This document shows positions 38,751 through 50,113 of a DNA stretch of 64,000 nucleotides, in pieces. The notes beneath the pieces were generated by a model that saw only the letters and a program-made list of their open reading frames with translations, made no database searches and was not told the origin of the DNA. A program made the position numbers and the translations under genes. This stretch comes from Brachionus rotundiformis. Taxonomy: Eukaryota > Rotifera > Eurotatoria > Ploima > Brachionidae. The stretch covers positions 1,865,382 through 1,929,381 of the forward strand of contig JAESIW010000065.1 of the NCBI GenBank assembly GCA_016802295.1. The letters are read 5' to 3'. Position 1 is the first letter of the stretch. Every line of letters starts with the position of its first letter.

Positions 38751-39207
38751 GAATTAATCCCAAACCTACTAAGCTTACACTTTGAGAAACAATCATATTA
38801 AAATTTAACTTATTTCATTAGCTTTTTTTTATAACTCATCCTAATTAAATTTTTTTCTTAATAATTTAAATTTATATATATTAAAATTCTAAAAAAGAGG
38901 ACTTAAAGGCTTAAAACTGCTTTTGATAAATTTCCTAAACTATTTTAAAAAAAGATAATCACAAAACATATTTTAGATTACTTATATGAACTTATTTAAG
39001 AAAACTATCTTTTATGAAGGTAGTACCAGTGAGCTGAAAATATTAAAAATAATGTATTTAAGCATTCTTATTTTAATTTTCTTTAATTTATTAGTGACCA
39101 AATACTGGGATTGTGAATTTGGTTTCAATTCGATCATTTCAATTCAGAAAAACTTGAATAACTATTATACTAAAAGAGATAATTTAGTTCTATAAGATGC
39201 TCAATTA

Positions 39208-39361
39208 TAAGCAAATTTGCTTAATTCAGTAAAATAAGTCTGCAAAATACTCTGCAATCTTATGTATTTTGCACGCCATTAAAAAGTATTCAAATCAATT
39301 GTGCACTTACTTTGCAGAGTTTTTGCAGACATGTATTTTCGGATTAAGCAAATTTGCTTAA
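39208..39361. mobile_element. Foldback MITE of about 154 bp
   Basis: The two ends are imperfect inverted repeats of about 50 nt. Both begin with the self-palindromic AAGCAAATTTGCTT and continue with matching GTCTGCAAAA and ACTCTGCAA blocks. The centre is about 50 bp and non-coding. This is the structure of a foldback-type miniature inverted-repeat element. Flanking TA or TTAA could be the target duplication but is not decisive in such AT-rich DNA. Confidence 0.65.
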
Positions 39362-40704
39362 ACATTAAGCAGTTTACAGAATTAAATTATTCCTTATTGT
39401 CAAAAATTTTTTCAAATTTTTCTGAATTGAAACGATCGAATCGAAAGAACTTCACAGTCGCCCAAATACTTCACTTTTGATGATCTAAATATTTATGCTA
39501 GAAATTTTAGAATTTTTTCTTATTAAAAACAAAATTATTAAATATTATAGTTTAATTAAATTTATTTTAATTTTATTGAAAATAAATCGTTATTTAATTA
39601 ATGCAATAATTCCAAGAATGGCTGAAACCAATGCGACCATTAGTGATAATAATGGAATATATCTATTGATTAAAGCTAATTTTCTTCTTTGAGCTTTTAT
39701 GAGAAACCAAATGTATTATATAAAATATTTCTAATTTACAATCATGATTTGAGTTATATTTTTTTTTCTAAATTTAAAATTATACAACTTATTATTTTTT
39801 AACTTTTTATTTTACACTAAATGAATCGATGAAACGATCAATCTAGAATTTTAAATTCTAAAAAATTTAGTTAATATGGTAAACTTAAATTTAGATGTGA
39901 GTTAAACTTGAAAATATAAAAATCCATTTGAAACAAATAATTTAATTAATAAAAGCAAAAATTGTACATCAACCTATTGTTAAAACGATATTATATTTTT
40001 CGCACTTTTCAACAATAATGTTAAAATTTATATAATTTTAAAGTTCATTTAACATTAAACAAAATTGATAATGTGAAACAAAGTTTATGAGCTTTCTTTC
40101 AGCAGTGTTATAGGTATTTTAAACAAAAAAATAATCTTTTTTCTAAATAATCATGATTCAAATCATCATTGTAATATATAAAAAACTATATTTTACTTTT
40201 TACATGATCCAAAAAATTTTTTTTGGAAGAATTTAAACATTTTTTTGATGCGATAAGTATCAAAAAAATCAACTTAAAAATTAGTTGTTAAATGCGGGTC
40301 AAGTGTTCCTACAACTTGAAAAATAGCACTCATAACCTTTACTAATTTTTTTTAAAAGTTGTGAAGAGTAAATTATAATTCAAATACCATGAATTTGAAA
40401 AAAAATTAAATTTTATTTGAATGAACGAGAAGCAAAAAAGAAGACCTGGAAGACCAAAAATGATATCAAAGTTTTTTCTTTGGATAATTTGCCGCAAAAA
40501 AAAACCGTAAGAGAAAAAGAGGAAGAAAAAAAAAATTTAACTGACAGAAAATTCTATTTTATTTTTTTTTTTTGTGTGTAATGACTAAGTTTCATAAATT
40601 ATATTTATACAATTTTCATTAAAAATGTTCTGGAAATTTTTAAAGGTTGTGAAAGCTAAATTTTTGATTGTAGGAAATTTATTCTCGTTAAATGCATGCA
40701 TTTA

Positions 40705-41016
40705 TTAATTTTAAATATTTTTATACTTTTTTCGAATTCTTCTTTAAAATCTAGAGAAAATATTTTTAACAATAATTAATTGACAAAATTATAGGAATAC
40801 TTGAAAAATCCTCTGCATCTTTAAATTTTTGATTATAAAATATAAAATGATATAAAATTTTTAATTTTAAATATTTTTATACTTTTTTCGAATTCTTCTT
40901 TAAAATCTAGAGAAAATATTTTTAACAATAATTAATTGACAAAATTATAGGAATACTTGAAAAATCCTCTGCATCTTTAAATTTTTGATTATTAAATATA
41001 AAATGATACAAAATTT
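40705..41016. repeat. 156-bp tandem duplication
   Basis: Two head-to-tail copies with a 156-bp period (about 40705-40860 and 40861-41016) differ at only a few bases, all near the copy ends (for example ATTATAAAAT against ATTATTAAAT). No coding sequence is visible. It looks like a recent unequal-exchange or slippage event. Confidence 0.75.
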
Positions 41017-41639
41017 TTTAAAAAAGATCATCAAAGATCACTTTTTGAAATTTGCTTTTGCATTTCTTCCAAAAGAGCAACCAAAGCTGATGAAAAAAAA
41101 TTAAGCACAAAAGATTTTTTAAAAAGATTTAAATTACACGCATGATCTAAAATATAAATTATTTTTAAAATTTTAAAAATTCATTTTAAAATAAATTAAT
41201 TACCCTGATGATCTATTGTTTTATTATTAAACAAAATGAAAGCTAAAAAGCTTGAATTTGATTATTATTTAAAAAAATACCTTCTCTGAGTTTAACTTAA
41301 TTAAAAAATTGAATAAAAAAAATATAATAATATAAAAGAGTACTTATTAAGAGATTCTTCAAATCCAAATGATCTTAAAAATTAATTAATTTAAAAATTT
41401 TTTTTAAAAGAAATTTAAAAAAAACTCACCTTGATGATCTTATTTTAAATAAATGATTTTAAACCAAATTAAAAAAAAATTATCATTATATATTTAGAGT
41501 TAAAAGGCAAAATAAAGAATTCTTGTCCTTTGGTAATAACGAACCAAAACTTTTTAAGTTGATTAAAAATTTGACCAAAAAAGGTTCTTATTTTTTTTCT
41601 GCACAAGTAATCCATACTTTAGCTAAAACCATTAAACAT

Positions 41640-41861
41640 TACCTATATCAGTTTTCTCTAGGATACAATTTATAGATTTAACATTGATTTTTTGTATAAC
41701 TTTACTTGAAACAATATTTTCAATATTTTGAAGTTCTGATTCGACCATTTCTAAATCACAATTTGACTTATCATCTTTAAAAATATCTTTTATAGTCTCT
41801 TTCTTTTTAATTTCTTACTTTCAAGGCTTTTCGAAGTTTTTGGCTTATTGCTTTCCATTGT
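41640..41861 (-). pseudogene. Broken small ORF of unknown origin
   Basis: The minus strand starts ATG with MESNKPKTSKSLESKK, meets a stop after 22 codons, and continues in another frame with KETIKDIFKDDKSNCDLEM and SELQNIENIVSSKVIQK. The composition is protein-like (Lys/Ser/Glu-rich). One indel separates the halves. It may be part of a transposon or a dead host gene. I recognise no domain. Confidence 0.35.
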
Positions 41862-42194
41862 AATTTTTTTTTTTGAAATTTCAAGCATAAAATAAATGAA
41901 AAATCTAATTTTTTTTTTTCCTAAAATAGTTAATATAAAAACTATGCATTCCAAATTTTAAGTGTCTTTTCATTTGTCTTTTTTGAATTTGATGCTAATT
42001 AATTAAGGATCTATATTTACCCGTCTAATCAAAAATTAATTCGTCAAATTTAATTAAGTCAATTATTAAATTAAATGTCATATATTTATTTAATTTGTCA
42101 AATAAAATATTAAATGTCTAATAAAAATAATAAAATGACTAATAAAAAAAATATATAAAATAAAAGAAGCAAAATTATTTATACAAAGCCTTTT

Positions 42195-42400
42195 TCATTA
42201 TTGGTGGTCTACCTGGGACACGATTTTCGCCAAACCAATTTATGAGTACTGTCAGTAGCTAGCATTTCTATATTATGTGTTGCTACACAAATTAATCCCA
42301 TAGATGACAAAAAAACTCGTAGTTGAGTCACTTTGTTATTTGAATGCTAGATATTTTGAGCCAAGCAAGACATTTTATCTAGATTGTCAGGTATCGCTGA
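42195..42400 (-). mobile_element. MULE-like transposase remnant
   Basis: The minus strand gives VTQLRVFLSSMGLICV followed by IEMLATDSTHKLVW, reminiscent of the first catalytic-Asp region of MULE transposases (ADATYKLxW). In a nearby frame RVPGRPPIMKKAL resembles the basic GRPKK motif of MULE/FLYWCH proteins. Stops and frame changes show decay. The assignment is from motif likeness only. Confidence 0.4.
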
Positions 42401-42769
42401 GTTTTGATTGCATCAAGTATGTAAATCACCTAAATTGTTGATCATGTATACGATTGTATTTGTTTTTCGATATGATACAAAGTTTCTTATTTGTATTGAT
42501 GATGGAAATGGCCATGGATTATCTGGATTTTTATTAAACTTATTTTATAATACGTTTTTTAAATTAACGTTTAATTTCGACGAACTTGACTGAGTAATGT
42601 AATCATTTTCGTCAAAATTAGGTATTTAAATTTTTTTATTATTTTAGTAAAAAAAGACTTTTATACAAAATATATGACTTTTTTTTGTACTTGACACATT
42701 AATTAAATATATGATGATCCATTTTTTATTTGACATTTAATTTTTGATAAATAAAGTGACCATGCAAAT

Positions 42770-43000
42770 GAAAACACAGAATTTGGTGAAAAACGCTGTA
42801 GCAACCAAACTCGAAATAAATGGGATCAATACGAGAGTCATATGTTTAAACACCAAATGAGATATCCCGGTCACCATTGATGGCACAAACATTGAGTATG
42901 TGGGTTAATTCACATACTTGGGTGCGTAAATAGATGGCTTGGATGTGTACTTAGTAGGAAAAGAATACGAAAACCTAACGGAGCTCTTCAATGGAGACCA
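42770..43000 (+). mobile_element. LINE (RTE-like) C-terminal fragment
   Basis: Broken frames give KLEINGINTRVICLNTK, IPVTIDGTNIEYVG and FTYLGA. These match the KTKVMxxN, IEDVDxFTYLGS segment just after the palm of RTE/BovB-like reverse transcriptases. Two stops within the motif show it is dead. Whatever follows to about 43190 is too degraded to align. Confidence 0.55.
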
Positions 43001-45031
43001 CAAGGGCGGGATTAAGGCACGACGACCAGCAATAACATGAAGATCAACATATATGATATGAGGGAACCAAGGGTGAACTTGATTGGAATTCATAAGTAAT
43101 GACCCTATGCTCAAAAAGAAGTGAATAAGGATTTTAAAAATAGGAAAAAAAATCCAAATGACACAATTCCTGATTAAAAGCTTCAAGTTTGATGATTTTT
43201 AGATTCCTACGGCGAAAAAGTCAAAGAATACAAACCAATATTTTCACAGAAAATATATAAATTTATATAATTAAATTAAAATATTAAATAGAAAAATTGC
43301 TTTTTTTAATTTCATAAATTCAGTCAATTGATGATTTTAAATATTTGGGATTTGAATTGAAAAAACTTGGTTATTTTTTGTGAATTTTATATGATTTTTG
43401 TTTTTTGCTTTACTATCTAATAATTTGACAAATAAGTACCAGAGACACTTGCGGAGAGAAGTTTTTAATAAAAAATCTTCTTTGCTTGTTTTGATTCATT
43501 CAATTCAGTAAATGACAAAATATTGTATAATTGTTTGTTTAAAGAACTTAAAAAATATATATTCTTTTCAATAGCATCAAATGTATTATTGATATTTTTG
43601 ACAAATATTTCCTAATCCTATTTAAGTTATTTAAATATTATGTCTTGAAAAGTTAAAAGCAGAAATTAATTATAATTAAATAATTATATTATAATCTCCT
43701 TTTCTAATTAAAGAATACTATTTTATAATACTTTACATAGCTTGGTGGGATTAAAAATTCCTTTAAAACTTCTTGTCAATGTCTTGTTTTTATCACTAGA
43801 AAAGTGGTTGAACAAATGTTTTAAATTTCAGTATGTAATACGGAAAATCACTTGAATTAAGAAGATTTTTATTTTTTTTAGAACTTAACTAAACAATTTA
43901 ACTTAATTTATGTTTACGTCTAATGAAATAGTATTTTTAAATGAAAAAATACAAATTACTAATCTATATTAAAAATTTGATCAAAAGTAAAGCTTCCTTG
44001 AAAGAATTTCAGATCAAATTATTGTTTTTTAGGTTTTCATAGTAAACAAAGAAATATGAAATTTTAATAACAGTGATTATAAATTAAGTTAATTTTTTTA
44101 AAAATCTGATTTTTTATCTATCAAACAAGCTTAAATATTTTTGATTAACATGATTCCAAAAATTAAATTTATAATGCAAGATGTTTTTTAAAAATGTTTT
44201 TTAAATGATTTAAATTTTTTTCTATATTCACATTTTGTTTAAAAAAAATTAATAAATTTGACAAAAATTCCACTAATAATTTTAATATCAAATAATATGA
44301 TAATAATAATCAATGAATTAAAAAGGCTGCTTTTTAAAATACGTTCTTTAAGTATCACTCAAAAATAGGATTATTGAATAAAAAGGAATTATTTAAAATT
44401 TTAATTATTTTTTATATTTTCTTAGCCTAAGTTTAACGAGTATTTTAATTAAAAAATTAACAAACATAAATTTTAATTAAAATAAATACTTAATCAAATA
44501 TAATAATCAAATGGCTAAAAAAAAAGATATGATATTCTAATTAGAAATTTCATAATCTTTAATCTAATTTTAAAAAAATTACTAATTAAGCATTTTTTAA
44601 ATTTTGTCGTGTTAATATTTCAAGTGAATTTTTAAATTAATGATAATTTGGTTAATTGACCTGGTTTGATGTTCTTTTAATAAAATCAATATTATTTCCT
44701 TTTGAGAGCTAATTTTGGATGATATTTGGTGAAATTGAATTATAATCTTTATGAGAGATTCTTTCATTTTTTGGAAATTTCTTGTTCAGTTTATAATAAA
44801 TTGGAATATTTTTATAGATTTTTCTAAAAGACAAAGCTACTTTTGAGAGTATTAAAAATGCGACTATTTAATTAAAAAGCAATTTGGGTTCAAAACTGAA
44901 TATGATTACGTTTCCATTTCAGATCGATAATTACTCTTTATGATCATAATTTATTTGTTTTCAGATTTAAAAAAAAAGATAGCACTTAAATTTTATTACA
45001 GATATTTTCAACAAAATCACCCACATTAGAT

Positions 45032-48000
45032 ATGGGCACAGATTGGATCGAATGTCTTGATAAAAGGTTTTTTTTATTGAATTGAAAAAAAGTTAATTAA
45101 AAGTGATTATCTCTATTCAAGACCAACTGACCGGACTGGACATGACTTGGTAAAAACTCAATTTAGACTCAAATTTAATTACTAATTGTATGACATTTTT
45201 GTTTTTAGGATCTAATTTTTTCAAAACTTAAAGGAATCAAAGCATTCGAGAGTTTTCATCCATTGCTTTTACAGCAAATTTGTTATTATGGATATTATGA
45301 GAGCATTGACAAAGGAGTCACATGTTAATTAAAAATTTTAATTAAATCTTAGATAAATTGCTTTTATCAGTATTTAGAGTTGGCGATGCCGGAACAAATT
45401 GGTATGTTTGCTTATCAGGTTCCGTAGATGTAGTTTTACCTTCAGATAATGGAAAAGTAAATTTAATTGATAATTATTGTTTTTAAAAATTTATATAAAA
45501 TTTTTTAATTTAATTTTTTCTCTAGATACAAACTTTGGTATGTACCCTAGGAAGCGGTACAGCCTTCGGAGAATCTATACTTTATGATACACCTCGTAAT
45601 GCCACAATCATTAGTTCAGAGCCGTGTGAAATTTTGCGTGTTGAACAAAAGGATTTCAAAATTCTGTGGGCTGTATTTTTTAACTATTTTGTAAAAAATT
45701 TATCTTTATATTTTAATTATAAGAAAAACCGTGAATACATGCAAGGTGTTTTATCATCGCTTAGTAAATTGACTTTTGATCCTAAGAGAAGAATGTCTGA
45801 ATTTGATCCTTCCCTTTTACCAAATAAACTCAATGCACAGCTCAATGACCCCTGTAGGAATCCAGCTTTACCAATTGTTCCTGTAAAATTAAACCAAAAA
45901 TCATAAAATTCAATTTAACATAGTTTTTAAGTTTCCATCTGTACGAATTGCTAATTCAGCCTATGTACTAAAAAACTGTATCCTCAGTACTGCGCCTCAG
46001 ATGATACGTGATCGAAAGTACCATCTTCAAACACATGAATGTTGCCTAGTTGGATCCGAAATGGTCGATTGGCTAATTCACTTAAGTCCTGTTGTACATT
46101 CAAGAAGTCTTGCTATAGGAATGTGGCAAGCTTTATTAGAAGAAGCAACAATTGAACATGGTATTCAGTCACTTAAACTTAAATTTCAGAATCCTAAATT
46201 TATCTTATTTCAAGTTAATAGAGATCATTATTTCAAAGATAAATATATGTTTTATCGTTTTACTATTAAAGAGCCTCGAAATTCAATAGATAAAAAATCC
46301 TGGGAAGATCAACTTCAAGACACCATCTTATTATTATCCCAAATAGCGCCTGATGCCACCTTGAGAATGATTCTAAGAAAACCGTAAGATATTGTTAAAA
46401 TTTTTTTTTTAAATTGAACTAAAATCAACAATTTAAGACCTGAGGAGAGAACAGTCAACGATCTTGATATTATATATGAAGAGCTAATTCATGTTAAAGC
46501 ATTATCTCATCTTTCCTCTTTAGTTAAAAGAGAATTGTCATCTGTTTTACTTTTCGAAGCCTATCCATATCAAAATACAATTAGTAGAAAATAATATTAA
46601 ATTAAACATAATTCTAATTAGTATTATTTTATAGTATTTAATCAGGGAGATGAAGGAGAATCATGGTACATAATCTTGAAAGGGTCAGTAGATGTATCAA
46701 TTCAGGGCAAAGGAATCGTTTCAACTCTTTATGAAGGGGATGACTTTGGAAAATTGTCATTAGTGAACAAGTCGCCAAGATCAGCCACCATAATCACTCG
46801 AGATAACAATTGTCACTTTTTAAGAGTCGACAAAAACGACTTTAATCGAATATTGAAGGATGTTGAAGCAAATACGGTCAGACTAAAGGAGCATAATAAG
46901 GATGTTTTAATATTGGAAAAGATTCCGATTAACACTAAGAGTGATGTGGATGGAACTTCACAAGCATGTTATAAGTAGATAAATAAATCTAAAATTTTGC
47001 AGATTTTTTATTAGTTAATAATTAAGATATTCGGTGACAATAGGAGCACCGGAAAAAATTCTTGAACATATGCTCGAGACACAAATTTTGTGTAAAGATA
47101 ATGATACAAATGGTTAGATAATATTTTTTATTTTTTTAAAATAAATATTTAAAATTTTTGCTTAATAGATACATTCGTAGAGGATTTCTTGATGACGTAT
47201 ATTGTGTTTTTGCCCGTGGTCAAGCTTTGTCCAATGCTTCTTTCGTATTACAAAATTTTGGACGATAATAAAAGTTTGAACTTAGAGAATTGTTTGAATA
47301 ATAAGCGAAAAGTGGTCGGGTTTATCAAGAAATGGTGTGATATTGCCAAAGATGCATTCTACGAAGACTACATAATATCTCAATTTTTACAAGTAGTTGA
47401 AAAATTATTAATTTTCATTCAAATATTTAAATAATGTTTCTATCCAGGACATAATGAACAATCTAAGAATTGATACTAAAATACATCAATCTCTTAAAGA
47501 AGAACTTAAAATTATTGAATCAATAGTTGACAGTGATCCCTATTCGTAATATTTTAAAACTTTTTATAAAGTTTATTTTATATGAATTGATTATTTAAGT
47601 GAGACAAAAGAGAATAAAAAAGTAAAATTTTTGTGGAGAAAAGGAAGTCGAGATGTCGCAGAAAAATTAAGAAAACCAATAAGGCCTCAAGATGAAAGTA
47701 GAAAATAAATAAATAAGAAAAATTAAAATTTTAATTAATTATATTTTATTTTAAGCAATATTTAAAGTTTACTGTGCTGACCATACATATACAACTCTAA
47801 AATTGAGTATGGATAGCTCGGCTTCAAAAATAATCTCCATTGCTGCTGAAAAACTTGGACTAAAAAATGACAATACTCTAGCTTTATGTGAGGTTCGATC
47901 AAACGGAGGTATTTTAATTTATCTATTATTAAAAAAAATTTAACCAATTTATTTTAGAAAAAACTCTTTTCAAAGAAAATGATGTGAGTATTACAACCAG

Positions 48001-49042
48001 TTTGAGTGTAAATGGAAGATTGTTTTTGTCACCAATCGAACATTTGGATGCACTCACAGTCTTGAATGAACAAGAAGGACCAATTAAGGGGTCTTGGCAA
48101 TTACTTGAAATGTACGGTTCTAAAGAACTAGCCTATGTGTTGACTCTCTATGATTGGGAACTTTTTAATGCAGTTCATCCAGTTTGTTAAATATTTAGTT
48201 AAAGACAATTCATTAGAATTTTAATTTAAGTACGAACTAATTTATCAGGTTTTTGGAAGACATAAATTTAACAAAATAACAGCAAATTTGGATCTTTTCA
48301 TGCGTAGATTTAATGAAGTGCAATATTGGGTATGCTCCGAAATATGTTTATGCAATAACTTGGGAAAAAGAGTCAGTTTATTAAGAAAATTTATAAAATT
48401 GGCCTTACAGTAAAAATTTTAAATGAATATAGATTTTATTTTAACATCAATTTTTTAAAAGTTGTAAAGAATATCAAAATTTGAATTCATTTTTTGCCAT
48501 CATTATGGGATTAAGCAATGTTTCTGTTAGTCGATTGTCCTTAACTTGGGAAAAATTACCAAATAAATTTAAGAGATTATTTTCCGACTTTGAATTGGCA
48601 ATGGATCCATCGAGAAATCATAGAAGATATAGATTTTTGGTCGAGCAACTTCAACCTCCAATTATTCCTTTTATGCCTTTATTATTAAAAGGTAATCGCT
48701 TATCTATTTTTAGATTTTAAAGCTAAATTAATTAAACTTTTTAGATATGACATTCACGCATGAGGGTAATAAGACCTTTTTCAATGGTTTGGTTAATTTT
48801 GAAAAGATGAGATTAATATCTAATACAATTAGGACAATGAGAAATTGCCGAAGTGCTCAATTAGGTATTTGAAGAAAATTTAAAAAGATATTTTCTAAAT
48901 TTAAATTTCTTTAGAAATTCCAATTCCACAAAATATGAAATATTTTCAAGAAATAAAAGAATATATTCAAAATTTGAGAGTAATTGATAATCAAAGATCA
49001 CTTACTCAACTTTCATTAATTTTAGAACCAAGACGAGCTTAG
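45032..49042 (+). CDS. RAPGEF4: Epac2-type cAMP-regulated Rap guanine-nucleotide exchange factor
   Basis: Activates Rap GTPases when cAMP binds. Nineteen in-phase exons (45032-45066, 45122-45149, 45209-45323, 45371-45456, 45526-45672, 45724-45882, 45932-46383, 46438-46583, 46635-46974, 47027-47112, 47169-47392, 47448-47545, 47600-47697, 47756-47908, 47958-48181, 48231-48409, 48462-48691, 48745-48864, 48915-49042) give 1015 aa, near human EPAC2. Order: cyclic-nucleotide domain A (FGESILYDTPRNAT, about 102-115), DEP (MIRDRKYHL on), domain B (FGKLSLVNKSPRSAT, about 427-441, with the Epac-type Lys after FG and the phosphate-binding Arg), REM, Ras-association-like, and catalytic CDC25 domain (YDWELFNAVHP, LNSFFAIIMGLSNVSVSRL, MDPSRNHRRYR). 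The N terminus WIECLDKR matches EPAC2 WIACLDKR, supporting the start. The first donor (GTTTTT) is weak. AATAAA lies near 49068. Confidence 0.93.
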
Positions 49043-50113
49043 CAGAGGCAGTTTTTATCTCTTATTTTATATCAATAAAGTTTTTTTTTTAACTAATATC
49101 ATTTTCAGCTATCAGAAACGCTAAATTAATTCTACCTAGCAAATAAAAAAGATAATCGGTAACCAGAAATTTTTAAGTTTTTAATACAATAATTCATTGA
49201 AATCTTAAAAAACTTTTATTTAGCATTAATTAATTAAAAATACCGTAGAAATTAGAAAATAACAATTTTTTGGTAATCAGATATCTAATCTAATCCAAAA
49301 AGCAAAACAAAAATTTTAAATTTAGATAGCTTTTCTTGATAAAAAAATTTTGGCGGAGACTTTTGATAATAGGAATATTTTTTAAAACAATTTTATTTCA
49401 GAATAATAGAAATAAATTATTTTGAGTTTACCATTTACTCTCATTACCAAATTTGTTCCAAAAAAATTCATTCTTTTTTAGTAGTAGTAGTAGTATAAAA
49501 CCGCGTGGCGAGATAACTCGCAGGGGAGGCCCCTCAAAGCGGTCGTCTTAATTGATAATGGTCGTATTTGATTTTAAAGGAGTCCACAGTCTCAGTTTCG
49601 ACTATGTCATCTGGCAGTTCGTTCCATAAATTAGCTATCCGATTAGTGAAGAAGTTGTGTCTTTGCTGACAAGATGTCACGATCTCACGCCGTAGTTGAC
49701 TTCTCTTCGTGTTTCTCGGAGCCGACCATTTTGGCTCGCTGTGCCACGTTATGTCATCTTTGTTTCTGGTGACTTTTTATAGTTGAATTAAGTCACCCCG
49801 TTGTCGTCTTATCTCCAACGATGTAAGACCCATCCGCTCAAGTCTATTCTCGTACTCCATGCCTTTCAAGGCAGTGGGAACCCTTTTTACATAAAGAAAA
49901 ATTAAAAAAACGATATATAAATGCGAAACATATTTTGCATTATAATAACACATTTGATTAAGGATTGTGAAATCCTAGCCTAAATTCTAATTTTAAAATT
50001 TATTTAGAAAAAATTCTAATTTTGATGATTAAAGTTTTTAAGAATTTTGAAGATTTATTTTTTCTATTTTTAATTTATCGGTCATTTAAAGAGTTCAGAT
50101 TAGAATATTTAAA
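49043..50113. other. Intergenic with inserted LINE fragment
   Basis: 1.1-kb gap between the Epac and MYND-SET genes. It carries the Epac polyadenylation signal and the LINE fragment described next, and is otherwise AT-rich without exons. The last 200 bp may hold the downstream promoter. Confidence 0.5.
49478..49890 (-). mobile_element. LINE 3' end (CR1/L2-like), minus strand
   Basis: The minus strand reads KGMEYENRLERMGLTSLE, RRQRGDLIQL, ITWHSEPKWSAPRNTKR and FFTNRIANLWNELPDDIVE then TETVDSFKIKYDHYQLRRPL before a stop. This is the C terminus of a CR1/L2-like LINE polyprotein. A TAC/GTA microsatellite ((TAG)n on the + strand at about 49482) sits at the 3' end, as these elements often show. 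One in-frame stop interrupts it, so it is dead, but it is better preserved and GC-richer than the copies at 20-23 kb. Confidence 0.75.

Larger units (their letters stand above)
38751..45031. other. 6.3-kb gene-free spacer with transposon remnants
   Basis: No intact gene was seen. Listed separately are a foldback MITE (39208-39361), a tandem duplication (40705-41016), a broken small ORF (41640-41861, minus), a MULE-like fragment (42195-42400, minus) and a LINE fragment (42770-43000, plus). A short + strand stretch near 40424-40470 encodes KRRPGRPKMISK, similar to a motif in the MULE-like fragment. The last few hundred bases precede the Epac gene and probably include its promoter. Confidence 0.5.

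Noticed and set aside
39495..39692. 65-codon Ile/Leu-rich frame
   Set aside because: AT-driven composition, no partner exons and no recognisable domain.
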